DNA from: an uncultured Ruminococcus sp.
Lineage (GTDB): Bacteria > Bacillota > Clostridia > Oscillospirales > Ruminococcaceae
Length of the DNA: 64,000 nucleotides
Assembly (NCBI GenBank): GCA_910576995.1
Contig: CAJTLC010000007.1
Span: forward strand, 60,252-124,251
Reading direction: 5' to 3'
The position numbers were made by a program, and so were the translations under genes. The notes beneath the pieces were generated by a model, which was not told the DNA's origin, did no database searches, and saw nothing but the letters and a program-made list of their open reading frames with translations. Numbering within the stretch: position 1 is the first letter of the stretch; each line of letters starts with the position of its first letter. Below, in pieces: positions 1 to 8,200 of this stretch.

Positions 1-1
1 C

Positions 2-583
2 GAAGCAGGAAAAGTTATTCCTGTTACTGTAATCGAAGCCGGTCCCTGCGTTGTAGTTCAGAAGAAGACCGTTGAAAACGACGGCTACGCTGCACTTCAA
101 CTCGGTTTCGGCGACGTAAAGGTTCAGAGAGTCAATAAACCCATGAAGGGCCATTTTGACAAGGCAGACGTTGCCTGCAAAAAGACTCTGAAAGAATTCA
201 GACTGGACGACTGCGACGCTCTTAACGTTGGCGACATCGTTAAGGCGGATACTTTTGCTGTAGGCGATTCTATCGACGTTATCGGCACAAGCAAGGGCAA
301 GGGTTTCCAGGGCGCTATCAAACGTCACAACCAGCACAGACTTAAGGAAACTCACGGTACAGGCCCTGTTCACAGACAGGCAGGTTCCATGGGCGCTTGC
401 TCCTCGCCTTCAAGAATCTTCAAGGGCAAGGGCATGGCTGGTCACATGGGCGCTGAGCAGGTAACAGTTCAGAATCTCGAAGTGGTTAAGATAGACACAG
501 AAAACAATCTCATCGCTATCAAGGGTGCAGTTCCCGGCCCTAAGGGCGGAATCGTTTATATCGTTGACAGCGTTAAGGCTTAA
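2..583 (+). CDS. rplC: 50S ribosomal protein L3 (3' part; start lies outside window)
   Basis: Ribosomal protein L3 binds 23S rRNA early in large-subunit assembly. The reading frame is open from the first bases, so only the N-terminal few residues are missing. The typical L3 core is visible: a GTSKGKGFQGAIKRH stretch followed by THGTGPVHRQAGSMGACSSP, and the C-terminal VPGPKGGIVYI. It is followed 17 bases later by rplD with an AAGGAGG ribosome binding site, which fits the S10 operon order. Identity is certain; only the start is unknown. Confidence 0.97.
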   Translation, partial: EAGKVIPVTVIEAGPCVVVQKKTVENDGYAALQLGFGDVKVQRVNKPMKGHFDKADVACKKTLKEFRLDDCDALNVGDIVKADTFAVGDSIDVIGTSKGKGFQGAIKRHNQHRLKETHGTGPVHRQAGSMGACSSPSRIFKGKGMAGHMGAEQVTVQNLEVVKIDTENNLIAIKGAVPGPKGGIVYIVDSVKA

Positions 584-600
584 GGAAGGAGGAAACGTAA

Positions 601-1224
601 ATGTCTACAATTTCAGTATTTGATATGGCCGGCAATCAGGTTTCCGAAACAGAGCTTAACGACGCTGTATTCGGAATTACTCCCAATGAGGCTGTAATGC
701 ACGCAATGGTTGTAAATTACCTTGCAAATCAGAGACAGGGTACGCAGTCTACTCTTACAAGAACGGAAGTAAGAGGCGGCGGCCGCAAGCCTTGGAGACA
801 GAAGGGTACAGGCCATGCAAGACAGGGTTCTACACGCGCTCCGCAGTGGTATCACGGCGGCGTGGCTCTTGGTCCGAAGCCCAGAGATTACAGATACTCC
901 CTTAACAAGAAAGTAAGACGTCTCGCTATGAAGTCTGCGCTTTCTTCTAAGGTGATCGACAATAATCTCATCGTTCTTGAAGCTCTTGAACTCAAGGAAT
1001 TCAAGACAAAGACCATCGTTGAGATGCTCAAGGCTCTCGGCGTAAGCGGAAAGGCTCTCATCGTTACTGCCGAGTCCGACGCAAAGGTTATCAAGAGCGC
1101 AGCTAACATCCCCGGTGTTAAGACTGCCGCTGTTAATACTCTTAATGTTTATGATATTCTCAACTACGATAAGTTTATCGTTGTTAAGAATGCTGTAGGA
1201 AAGATCGAGGAGGTGTACGCATAA
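601..1224 (+). CDS. rplD: 50S ribosomal protein L4
   Basis: L4 is a primary 23S rRNA-binding protein whose extended loop lines the exit tunnel. The 207-residue length is normal. The basic loop RGGGRKPWRQKGTGHARQGS (about residues 59-78) is the family signature. A GGAAGGAGG site lies just upstream of the ATG. The stop codon overlaps the rplW start as TAATG, so L4 and L23 are translationally coupled. In E. coli L4 represses the S10 operon; nothing here shows whether that happens in this organism. Confidence 0.98.
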   Translation: MSTISVFDMAGNQVSETELNDAVFGITPNEAVMHAMVVNYLANQRQGTQSTLTRTEVRGGGRKPWRQKGTGHARQGSTRAPQWYHGGVALGPKPRDYRYSLNKKVRRLAMKSALSSKVIDNNLIVLEALELKEFKTKTIVEMLKALGVSGKALIVTAESDAKVIKSAANIPGVKTAAVNTLNVYDILNYDKFIVVKNAVGKIEEVYA

Positions 1225-1517
1225 TGAAAGCTGCTCAGGATATTATCCTCAAGCCCGTTATCACAGAAAAATCTATGGACGGTCTTCAGGTGGGAAAGTA
1301 CACCTTTAAAGTAGCTAAGGACGCTACAAAGCCTGAGATCAAGAAGGCTGTTGAAAAACTCTTCGGCGTTGAAGTTGACAAAGTAACGACTATGAACGTT
1401 AAGGGCAAGATGAAGCGCCTTGGCAGATACCAGGGTATGACAGCCTCATGGAAAAAGGCTATCGTTACTCTTACACCCGATTCAAAGGCTATTGAATTCT
1501 TCGAGGGTATGTATTAA
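1224..1517 (+). CDS. rplW: 50S ribosomal protein L23
   Basis: L23 sits at the exit of the ribosomal tunnel and docks trigger factor and SRP. The 97-residue product starts with the usual pattern DIILKPVITEKS and has the loop KVTTMNVKGKMKRLGR. Its start overlaps the rplD stop by one base, and the GGAGGTG site lies inside rplD. It is followed by a 69-base gap, the longest in this part of the operon, which holds two small hairpins. Confidence 0.97.
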   Translation: MKAAQDIILKPVITEKSMDGLQVGKYTFKVAKDATKPEIKKAVEKLFGVEVDKVTTMNVKGKMKRLGRYQGMTASWKKAIVTLTPDSKAIEFFEGMY

Positions 1518-1562
1518 TCCGTTTTGAACGGACAGTATGGGAGTAATGCTCCCGCAAAAACG
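1518..1562 (+). other. Two consecutive small hairpins between rplW and rplB
   Basis: Directly after the rplW stop, TCCGTT-ttg-AACGGA can pair, and then GGGAG-taatg-CTCCC. Neither is followed by a T-run, so this does not look like a terminator. It could be an RNA processing or stability element, or a protein binding site. The rplB ribosome binding site (TTAGGAG) follows after 13-20 bases. Confidence 0.4.
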
Positions 1563-1586
1563 CATTTAGATTAGGAGTTGAAATAA

Positions 1587-2420
1587 ATGGCTATTAAAAC
1601 CTACAAGCCTACGACGCCTTCCAGACGTCAGATGACTGTAACGGATTACTCCGTTCTGTCTAAGGTTGAGCCGGAAAAGAGCCTTCTCGAACCCCTGAAG
1701 AAGAAGTCGGGAAGAAACAGCTACGGCAGAATCACCGTTCGTCACAGAGGCGGCGGAAACAGAAGAAAATACCGCGTTATCGATTTCAAGCGCGATAAAG
1801 ATAATATGATCGCTACAGTTCTTACACTGGAGTACGACCCCAACAGAAGCGCATTCATCGCTCTCGTTCAGTATGAGGACGGCGAGAAGAGATACATCCT
1901 CGCTCCCAACGGTCTGAAAGTCGGCGATAAGGTAGAGTCCGGTTCAGAGGCTGATATCAAGCCCGGCAACGCTCTTAAACTTGCCGATATCCCTGTTGGT
2001 ACGTTTATCCACGCTATCGAGCTTTATCCCGGAAAGGGCGCTCAGCTTGTAAGAAGCGCAGGAAATCAGGCTCAGCTTATGGGTAAGGAAGAGAAATACG
2101 CTCTCGTAAGACTTCCTTCCGGCGAAATGAGAAAAGTTCCGATCAACTGCAAGGCTTCTATCGGTCAGGTTTCCAACATCGACCACGAGAACGTTAACTA
2201 CGGTAAAGCAGGTCGTGTAAGAAACATGGGCTGGAGACCTACGGTTCGCGGTTCGGTTATGAACCCCTGCGATCACCCGCACGGCGGTGGTGAAGGTAAA
2301 TCACCTGTCGGACGTCCCGGACCTGTTACTCCTTGGGGTAAACCGGCTCTCGGATACAAGACTCGCAAGAAGCATCACAGAACTGATAAGTTCATCGTAA
2401 AGCGCCGCAACGGTAAATAA
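1587..2420 (+). CDS. rplB: 50S ribosomal protein L2
   Basis: L2 stabilises the peptidyl transferase centre and the subunit interface. The 277-residue length is standard. The C-terminal signature PCDHPHGGGEGKSPVGRPGP carries the conserved histidine (about residue 230) thought to be important for peptidyl transfer. The basic C-terminus TRKKHHRTDKFIVKRRNGK is typical. A TAGGAG site precedes the ATG. It sits between rplW and rpsS as in nearly all bacteria. Confidence 0.98.
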   Translation: MAIKTYKPTTPSRRQMTVTDYSVLSKVEPEKSLLEPLKKKSGRNSYGRITVRHRGGGNRRKYRVIDFKRDKDNMIATVLTLEYDPNRSAFIALVQYEDGEKRYILAPNGLKVGDKVESGSEADIKPGNALKLADIPVGTFIHAIELYPGKGAQLVRSAGNQAQLMGKEEKYALVRLPSGEMRKVPINCKASIGQVSNIDHENVNYGKAGRVRNMGWRPTVRGSVMNPCDHPHGGGEGKSPVGRPGPVTPWGKPALGYKTRKKHHRTDKFIVKRRNGK

Positions 2421-2440
2421 TCGAAGGGAGGAACTGAATA

Positions 2441-2725
2441 ATGAGCAGAAGCATCAAAAAGGGACCCTACGTCCAGGAGGTTCTTCTTAAGAGAGTTATG
2501 GCAATGAACGAAGCAGGCGAAAAGAAGGTTCTTAAAACATGGAGCCGTTCTTCAACAATTTTCCCTGATTTCGTAGGTCATACGTTTGCCGTTCATGACG
2601 GACGCAAGCACGTTCCGGTTTATGTAACGGAAGATATGGTAGGTCACAAGCTCGGCGAGTTTGCTCCTACAAGAACCTACAAGGGCCATGCAGGCTCCAA
2701 GACATCTAACAACGGTAAGAAATAA
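2441..2725 (+). CDS. rpsS: 30S ribosomal protein S19
   Basis: S19 forms the head of the small subunit together with S13 and contacts the A-site tRNA. The 94 residues show the classical start MSRSIKKGPYV, the WSRSSTIFPDFVGHTFAVHD core and the ending EFAPTRTYKGHAGSK. A GGGAGG site lies 9 bases upstream. It is in the conserved rplB-rpsS-rplV order. Confidence 0.98.
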   Translation: MSRSIKKGPYVQEVLLKRVMAMNEAGEKKVLKTWSRSSTIFPDFVGHTFAVHDGRKHVPVYVTEDMVGHKLGEFAPTRTYKGHAGSKTSNNGKK

Positions 2726-2744
2726 GCGGAAGGAGGAGCTATAG

Positions 2745-3080
2745 ATGGAAGCGAGAGCTTATTTAAGAAATGCTCGTATATCACCCAGAAAGGTGCAGAT
2801 CGTTCTCGATCTCATCAGAAACAAGCCGCTTGACCTTGCACTGGCTACATTGGATCTTACTCCTAAGGCTGCAAGTCCTATCGTTTCAAAGCTTGTAAAA
2901 TCCGCTCAGGCAAATGCTGTTAATAATTTCAGCATGGACGGAGATAATCTTTATGTTGCCGAGTGTTTCGTAACACCTGGTCCTATCATGAAGAGAATCA
3001 TGCCCAGAGCGCAGGGCAGAGCATTCCAAATTTTAAAGAGAACATCACACATCACAGTTGTTCTTAAAGAAAAAGAATAA
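2745..3080 (+). CDS. rplV: 50S ribosomal protein L22
   Basis: L22 binds 23S rRNA and its beta hairpin lines the exit tunnel, near the macrolide site. The 111-residue product has the family ARISPRKVQIVLDLIR segment near residues 10-25 and the tunnel hairpin GPIMKRIMPRAQGRAF at about 79-94. A AAGGAGGAG site lies upstream. Nothing unusual is seen. Confidence 0.98.
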   Translation: MEARAYLRNARISPRKVQIVLDLIRNKPLDLALATLDLTPKAASPIVSKLVKSAQANAVNNFSMDGDNLYVAECFVTPGPIMKRIMPRAQGRAFQILKRTSHITVVLKEKE

Positions 3081-3099
3081 TCCCAAGGAGGTCTGAGTA

Positions 3100-3879
3100 A
3101 TGGGACAGAAAGTTAATCCGCACGGTCTTCGTGTCGGCGTAATTAAAGATTGGGATTCACGCTGGTATGCAAACAAGGCAGACTTCGGCGATACTCTTGT
3201 TGAGGATTACAACGTCCGCAACTTCATTAAGAAGAGCTTGTATGCAGCAGGTGTTCCCAGAATTGAGATCGAGCGTTTTGCCGATAAAGTCAGAATCCAC
3301 ATCCACTGCGCTAAGCCCGGTATCGTAATCGGCAGACAGGGCGCAGAAATCGAAAAACTCAGAGTTCAGCTTGAAAAGATGATGGGCAAGCAGGTATATG
3401 TAAACATCATCGAGGTAAAGCAGCCTGATATGAATTCGCAGCTCGTTGCTGAAAAGATCGCTCTCGATCTTGAGAACAGAGTTTCTTTCAGAAGAGCGAT
3501 GAAGCAGTCTATCGGCAGAACGATGAGACTTGGCGCAAAGGGTATAAAGGTTAAGGTTTCCGGTCGTCTTGCCGGCGCCGAGATCGCAAGAAGCGAAAGC
3601 TACCATGAAGGTACTATTCCGCTCCAGACTATCCGTGCAGATATTGATTACGGCTTCGCAGAGGCTGATACGACATACGGAAAGCTTGGCGTAAAGGTTT
3701 GGATCTACAAGGGCGAAGTTCTCAAGGGCGACGCTGCAAAGGCTGCCGCTCAGAGAGAAAAGGTTGAGAGAAAGGATCGTTCAAACGACCGCCGCCGCCG
3801 TGACGACAGACGTGACGGAAACAGAAGAGGCGGAAGAAATTTCAACCGTGATTCAAGAAGAGAAGGAGGTAATCAGTAA
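3100..3879 (+). CDS. rpsC: 30S ribosomal protein S3
   Basis: S3 is at the mRNA entry channel of the small subunit. MGQKVNPHGLRVG is the standard start; a KH type-II domain spans about residues 40-110 with the GxxG loop in VIGRQGAEIEKLR. The C-terminal tail (about 225-259) is a lineage-variable basic segment rich in Arg, Asp and Asn, which makes this copy longer (259 residues) than many. The stop overlaps the rplP start as TAATG. Confidence 0.98.
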   Translation: MGQKVNPHGLRVGVIKDWDSRWYANKADFGDTLVEDYNVRNFIKKSLYAAGVPRIEIERFADKVRIHIHCAKPGIVIGRQGAEIEKLRVQLEKMMGKQVYVNIIEVKQPDMNSQLVAEKIALDLENRVSFRRAMKQSIGRTMRLGAKGIKVKVSGRLAGAEIARSESYHEGTIPLQTIRADIDYGFAEADTTYGKLGVKVWIYKGEVLKGDAAKAAAQREKVERKDRSNDRRRRDDRRDGNRRGGRNFNRDSRREGGNQ

Positions 3880-4304
3880 TGCTGCTTCCAAAGAGAGTTA
3901 AGTACCGCAGAGTTCACAGAGGACGTCTGAAGGGTAAGGCATACAGAGGAAACAAGGTAACATACGGTGATTACGGTCTTCAGGCTCTCGAGCCTTCATG
4001 GATCACTTCCAATCAGATCGAGGCTGCCCGTATCGCTATGACACGTTACATCAAGAGAGGCGGTCAGGTCTGGATCAAGATATTCCCTGACAAGCCTATC
4101 ACAGAAAAGCCCGCTGAAACACGAATGGGTTCAGGTAAAGGATCTCCCGAGTACTGGGTAGCGGTAGTTAAGCCCGGCAGAGTTCTCTTCGAGATCAAGG
4201 GAGTAAGTGAAGAAGTTGCAAGAGAGGCTATGCGTCTCGCAATGCACAAGCTTCCTATCAAGTGTAAGTTTGTTACTAAAGCAGAGCAGGAGGTTGAGCA
4301 GTAA
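3879..4304 (+). CDS. rplP: 50S ribosomal protein L16
   Basis: L16 organises the A-site region of 23S rRNA. MLLPKRVKYRRVHRGRLKG is the family start and RMGSGKGSPEYWVAVVKPG (about residues 87-105) is the signature. 141 residues is normal. It overlaps rpsC by one base upstream and rpmC by one base downstream, so S3, L16 and L29 are translationally coupled. Confidence 0.98.
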   Translation: MLLPKRVKYRRVHRGRLKGKAYRGNKVTYGDYGLQALEPSWITSNQIEAARIAMTRYIKRGGQVWIKIFPDKPITEKPAETRMGSGKGSPEYWVAVVKPGRVLFEIKGVSEEVAREAMRLAMHKLPIKCKFVTKAEQEVEQ

Positions 4305-4501
4305 TGAAGGCATCCGAGATCAGAGAAATGTCAGTTGACGAGCTCAACGAGAAGCTCGCAAGCCTGAAAGAAGAGCTTTTTGCACTCCGCTTTCAGCACG
4401 CTGTAAATCAGCTTGAAAATACAGCTCGTCTTAAAGCTGTAAAGAAAGATATTGCCCGCGTAAAGACAACTCTGCGTGCCGCAGAGCTGGCGCAGCAGTA
4501 A
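4304..4501 (+). CDS. rpmC: 50S ribosomal protein L29
   Basis: L29 is a small two-helix protein next to L23 at the tunnel exit. The 65 residues show the typical EIREMSVDELNEKLASLKEE and the conserved LRFQHAVNQLENTARL. The start overlaps the rplP stop as TAATG; the GGAGG site lies within the end of rplP. Confidence 0.97.
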   Translation: MKASEIREMSVDELNEKLASLKEELFALRFQHAVNQLENTARLKAVKKDIARVKTTLRAAELAQQ

Positions 4502-4520
4502 GAAAGGGAGGATTTAGCTA

Positions 4521-4781
4521 ATGTCTACTGAGAGAAACCTTAGAAAAACAAGAGTAGGTAAGGTTGTAAGCGATAAGATGGATAAGACCGTCGTAGTTGC
4601 TATCGTTGATAACGTTAAACACCCGCTTTACAAGAAGATCATCAAGCGTACCGTTAAGCTCAAGGCTCATGACGAGAACAATGAGTGCAGAATCGGCGAC
4701 CGCGTTGAGGTTATGGAAACACGCCCGCTTTCGAAAGATAAGAGATGGCGCGTTACAAACATCATTGAAAAGGCTAAGTAA
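4521..4781 (+). CDS. rpsQ: 30S ribosomal protein S17
   Basis: S17 is an OB-fold protein that binds 16S rRNA early in assembly. The 86-residue product shows RKTRVGKVVSDKMDKTVVVA and the family motif DRVEVMETRPLSKDKRWRV. A GGGAGG site lies about 10 bases upstream. It closes the S10-type gene set; 39 bases separate it from rplN. Confidence 0.98.
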   Translation: MSTERNLRKTRVGKVVSDKMDKTVVVAIVDNVKHPLYKKIIKRTVKLKAHDENNECRIGDRVEVMETRPLSKDKRWRVTNIIEKAK

Positions 4782-4820
4782 TTTTGATATAAGCTTAATG
4801 CTTGAAAGGAGGAACTCGCT

Positions 4821-5189
4821 GTGATACAGATGCAGACTTATTTAAAGGTCGCTGACAACACAGGCGCTAAGGAGCTTATGTGTATCAGAGTTCTGGGTGG
4901 CACACGCCGCAGATATGCTAATATCGGCGATGTTGTAGTAGCTTCCGTTAAGAAAGCGACACCCGGAGGCGTTGTAAAGAAGGGCGACGTTGTAAAAGCA
5001 GTTATCGTTCGTTCGGCAAAGGGTCTCAGAAGAGAGGACGGAACTTATATCCGCTTCGACGAGAATGCTGCCGTAATTATTAAGGAAGATAAGAACCCCA
5101 AGGGTACACGTATTTTCGGACCTGTTGCTAAGGAACTCCGTGAAAAGGAATACACGAAGATCCTGAGCCTTGCTCCCGAGGTTCTTTAA
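4821..5189 (+). CDS. rplN: 50S ribosomal protein L14
   Basis: L14 lies at the subunit interface and is the site where the silencing factor RsfS binds. The start is GTG, preceded by GAAAGGAGG at the right distance. MIQMQTYLKVADNTGAKELM is the universal N-terminus; TRIFGPVAKELREKEYTKILSLAPEVL-type C-terminus is also standard. 122 residues. It opens the spc-type gene group, with no promoter evident before it. Confidence 0.98.
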   Translation: MIQMQTYLKVADNTGAKELMCIRVLGGTRRRYANIGDVVVASVKKATPGGVVKKGDVVKAVIVRSAKGLRREDGTYIRFDENAAVIIKEDKNPKGTRIFGPVAKELREKEYTKILSLAPEVL

Positions 5190-5205
5190 TCGGAGGTGTC
5201 ACATT

Positions 5206-5550
5206 ATGAGTAAAGTTCACGTAAAAACCGGTGACACCGTTATCCTTCTCACAGGTAAGTACGAGGATAAGTACGAGAAGAACGGCGACAGAAAAACCGG
5301 TAAGGTTGCAGAAGTAAGCCCCAAGGAGGGCAAGGTCATCGTTGAAGGCATCAACGTGATCACCAAGCACGTAAAACCCACAAGAATGGGTCAGCAGGGC
5401 GGCATCATCAAAACTGAGGCTCCCGTTTACGCATCAAAGGTTCAGCTTGTCTGCCCTAAGTGCGGCAAGCCCACAAGAGTCGGTCACACTTTTGACGAAA
5501 ACGGCAAGAAATTCCGTGTCTGCAAGAAGTGCGGCAAGTCTTTTGAATAA
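5206..5550 (+). CDS. rplX: 50S ribosomal protein L24
   Basis: L24 starts 23S rRNA folding during assembly. The ATG after CGGAGGTGTCACATT is chosen because it gives the normal start MSKVHVKTGDTVILLTGK; a longer frame begins inside rplN and lacks a suitable binding site. A KOW motif is at about residues 6-33. The C-terminal third carries VCPKCGKPTRVG and VCKKCGKSF, a four-cysteine zinc-ribbon-like pair found in many L24 proteins of Firmicutes. 114 residues. Confidence 0.97.
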   Translation: MSKVHVKTGDTVILLTGKYEDKYEKNGDRKTGKVAEVSPKEGKVIVEGINVITKHVKPTRMGQQGGIIKTEAPVYASKVQLVCPKCGKPTRVGHTFDENGKKFRVCKKCGKSFE

Positions 5551-5568
5551 TTTAAAGGAGAAACGACA

Positions 5569-6108
5569 ATGGCAAGATTAAAAGATTTTTATGTTAGCGA
5601 CGTTGCTCCTGCACTGATGAAGAAGTTCGGCTACAAGAGCGTTATGCAGATCCCGAAGCTCGACAAGGTTGTTATCAATGTCGGCGCAGGCGAGGCTAAG
5701 GATAATGCTAAGGTCATCGACGCTATCATGACAGATATTGCTGCTATCACAGGTCAGAAGCCTGTAGTTTGCAGAGCTAAGAAGTCAGTTGCTAACTTTA
5801 AGCTTCGCGAGGGTATGCCTATCGGCGTTAAAGTTACTCTCAGAGGCGAGAAAATGTATGAATTTGTTGATAAGCTCTTCAACGTTGCGTTCCCCCGCGT
5901 TCGTGACTTCAGAGGCATCAGCGCTAATTCCTTCGACGGCAAGGGCAATTACTCTACCGGCGTCAAGGAACAGCTTATCTTCCCTGAGATCGAGTACGAC
6001 AAGATCGACAAGGTAAGAGGTATGGATATCAACTTTATCACTACAGCTGCTACCGACGAAGAGGGAAGAGAGCTGCTCTCTCTCCTCGGCGCTCCGTTCA
6101 TCAAGTAA
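5569..6108 (+). CDS. rplE: 50S ribosomal protein L5
   Basis: L5 binds 5S rRNA and bridges to the small-subunit head. The 179 residues include the family motif IPKLDKVVINVGAGEAKDN (about 27-45), the basic RAKKSVANFKLREGMPIGVKV and PRVRDFRG. An AAAGGAG site lies 9 bases upstream. Normal length and context between rplX and rpsN. Confidence 0.98.
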   Translation: MARLKDFYVSDVAPALMKKFGYKSVMQIPKLDKVVINVGAGEAKDNAKVIDAIMTDIAAITGQKPVVCRAKKSVANFKLREGMPIGVKVTLRGEKMYEFVDKLFNVAFPRVRDFRGISANSFDGKGNYSTGVKEQLIFPEIEYDKIDKVRGMDINFITTAATDEEGRELLSLLGAPFIK

Positions 6109-6124
6109 TCAGGGAGGAAGAAAA

Positions 6125-6310
6125 ATGGCTAAGAAGGCAATGATCAATAAGCAGCAGAAGACTCCCAAGTATTCCACAAGAGCATACAACAGATGCAAGA
6201 TCTGCGGCAGACCACACGCCTACCTCAGAAAATTCGGCATCTGCCGTATCTGCTTCAGAGAGCTTGCACACGACGGTCAGATTCCCGGCGTAAAGAAGGC
6301 AAGCTGGTAA
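6125..6310 (+). CDS. rpsZ: 30S ribosomal protein S14, zinc-binding (type Z)
   Basis: This is the short 61-residue S14 form with two zinc-binding CxxC pairs, C24/C27 and C40/C43, in NRCKICGRPHAYLRKFGICR. Zinc-independent long paralogues replace it under zinc limitation in some Firmicutes; none is seen in this window. It has a GGGAGG site upstream and lies in the usual place between L5 and S8. In other schemes it is called rpsN1. Confidence 0.97.
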   Translation: MAKKAMINKQQKTPKYSTRAYNRCKICGRPHAYLRKFGICRICFRELAHDGQIPGVKKASW

Positions 6311-6333
6311 AATACGAAAAGGAGGTCATCTGA

Positions 6334-6732
6334 ATGCAAATCACAGATACAATCGCTGATCTTTTAACAAGAATCCGCAATGCGAATACTGCTAAGCACG
6401 CCACAGTTGACGTTCCCGCTTCAAATGTTAAGAAGGCTATCACACAGATCCTCGTTGACGAAGGATATGTAAAAGGCTTTCAGGTTATTGAGGACGGAAA
6501 GCAGGGTGTTATCAGAATCACGCTTAAATACAGCGACAACAAGTCGCCTGTTATAACAGGACTCAGAAGAGTTTCCAAGCCCGGTCTGCGTATCTATTCA
6601 AGCTGCGCGGATATGCCCAAGGTAAGAAAAGGTCTGGGCATCGCAATCGTTTCCACTTCAAAGGGTATCGTTACAGACAAGAAAGCAAGAGAGCTTAATG
6701 TCGGCGGCGAAGTACTCGCATACATCTGGTAA
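6334..6732 (+). CDS. rpsH: 30S ribosomal protein S8
   Basis: S8 binds the central domain of 16S rRNA and, in E. coli, represses the spc operon. The 132 residues begin with ITDTIADLLTRIRNAN and end with the signature GIAIVSTSKGIVTDKKARE and GGEVLAYIW. AAGGAGGTC lies 8 bases upstream of ATG. Confidence 0.98.
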   Translation: MQITDTIADLLTRIRNANTAKHATVDVPASNVKKAITQILVDEGYVKGFQVIEDGKQGVIRITLKYSDNKSPVITGLRRVSKPGLRIYSSCADMPKVRKGLGIAIVSTSKGIVTDKKARELNVGGEVLAYIW

Positions 6733-6746
6733 GGAGGAGCAAGGTT

Positions 6747-7292
6747 ATGTCAAGAATCGGCAGAATGCCCATTGCAGTTCCCGCAGGTGTAGAGGTTAAG
6801 AACGATAATAACTGTCTCACAGTAAAGGGACCCAAGGGCGAGCTTACAAAGCAGTTCAGCACTGATCTCGGCATTGAGATCGCTGACGGCGTTATCACAG
6901 TAACAAGACCCAGCGACGATAAGACTCATCGTTCGCTTCACGGTCTGACAAGAACACTTATCGCCAACATGGTAGAGGGTGTTACAAACGGCTATTCCAA
7001 GACTCTCGAGATCGAGGGCGTTGGTTACCGTGCCGCTAAACAGGGCAAGCAGGTAAATATCAACCTCGGCTTCTCTCATCCCGTTATCATTGAGGAAACA
7101 GACGCTATCAAGCTTGAAGTTCCCCAGCCTAACAGGATCATCGTAAGCGGTATCGACAAGCAGGCTGTAGGTCAGTTTGCAGCTGAAGTTCGCGAAAAGC
7201 GTCCGCCTGAGCCGTATAAGGGCAAGGGCATCAGATATGCCGGCGAGCGTATCATCCGCAAGGAAGGTAAGGCCGGTAAGGGCAAGAAGTAA
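6747..7292 (+). CDS. rplF: 50S ribosomal protein L6
   Basis: L6 is made of two similar domains and lies near the GTPase-associated centre. The 181-residue product begins MSRIGRMPIAVPAGVEV and has the C-terminal signature KRPPEPYKGKGIRYAGE (about residues 150-166). AAGGAGGAG precedes the ATG by 8 bases. Confidence 0.98.
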   Translation: MSRIGRMPIAVPAGVEVKNDNNCLTVKGPKGELTKQFSTDLGIEIADGVITVTRPSDDKTHRSLHGLTRTLIANMVEGVTNGYSKTLEIEGVGYRAAKQGKQVNINLGFSHPVIIEETDAIKLEVPQPNRIIVSGIDKQAVGQFAAEVREKRPPEPYKGKGIRYAGERIIRKEGKAGKGKK

Positions 7293-7311
7293 TTAAAAGG
7301 AGCAAATTGCT

Positions 7312-7671
7312 ATGATAAAGAAAATTGACAGCAATAAGGCAAGATTAAAGAGACATCGCAGAGTTCGCCTGAAGATCTCCGGTACTCCCGAACGTCCCCG
7401 TCTCAATGTTTTCCGTTCTTCCAAGCACATTTATGCTCAGATCATCGACGACGTGAACGGTGTTACTCTTGCCAGCGCGTCCAGCATGGATAAGGGCTTC
7501 GAGGGCAACGGCGGAAACGTTGAGGGCGCTCGTATAGTCGGCGCAATGATCGCTAAGAATGCCGCTGAAAAGGGCATCGGCGAAGTAGTTTTCGACAGAG
7601 GCGGCTATCTCTACCACGGCAGAGTCAAGGAGCTTGCAGAAGGCGCTCGTGAAAACGGATTAAAGTTCTAA
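7312..7671 (+). CDS. rplR: 50S ribosomal protein L18
   Basis: L18 helps load 5S rRNA onto the large subunit. The 119 residues show RHRRVRLKISGTPERPRLNV and FDRGGYLYHGRVKELAEGAR, both typical. AAAGGAG lies upstream. Standard context between rplF and rpsE. Confidence 0.97.
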   Translation: MIKKIDSNKARLKRHRRVRLKISGTPERPRLNVFRSSKHIYAQIIDDVNGVTLASASSMDKGFEGNGGNVEGARIVGAMIAKNAAEKGIGEVVFDRGGYLYHGRVKELAEGARENGLKF

Positions 7672-7686
7672 GAGGGAGGTAAAACA

Positions 7687-8187
7687 ATGGCTAATATTGA
7701 AACACAGGCTCCTGAGCTTCAGGAAAAAGTTGTTGCTATCAACAGAGTTTCCAAAACAGTTAAGGGCGGCCGTATCATGAAGTTCTCGGCTCTCGTCGTA
7801 GTCGGCGACGGCAACGGCACCGTAGGCTTCGGTCTCGGTAAGTCGGGAGAAGTTCCGGACGCTATCCGCAAGGGTATTGAGGACGCTAAGAAGAATCTCT
7901 GTAAGGTCGCTCTCAAGGGAACAACGATCCCTCATGAAATCGTAGGCGCATTCGGCGCAGGCAGAGTTCTTATGAAGCCCGCTGCACCCGGTACAGGCGT
8001 TATCGCCGGCGGTCCGGTTCGTGCCGTTATCGAAGTAGCAGGCATCAAGGATATCAGAACTAAGTCTCTTCGTTCAAATAATCCCTGCAATGTAGTCAGA
8101 GCCACAATTAACGGTCTTAAAGCCTGCACGTCCGCTAAGGAAGTTGCTGCTAAGAGAGGCAAGTCCGTTAAGGAAATTTTAGGTTAA
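7687..8187 (+). CDS. rpsE: 30S ribosomal protein S5
   Basis: S5 controls decoding accuracy and mRNA helicase activity at the entry tunnel. The product (166 residues) has the N-terminal dsRNA-binding-like domain with GGRIMKFSALVVVGDGNG and GFGLGKSGEVPDAIRKG, and the C-terminal APGTGVIAGGPVRAV. GGGAGGT is upstream. Nothing unusual. Confidence 0.98.
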   Translation: MANIETQAPELQEKVVAINRVSKTVKGGRIMKFSALVVVGDGNGTVGFGLGKSGEVPDAIRKGIEDAKKNLCKVALKGTTIPHEIVGAFGAGRVLMKPAAPGTGVIAGGPVRAVIEVAGIKDIRTKSLRSNNPCNVVRATINGLKACTSAKEVAAKRGKSVKEILG

Positions 8188-8200
8188 GGAGGCATTGACA

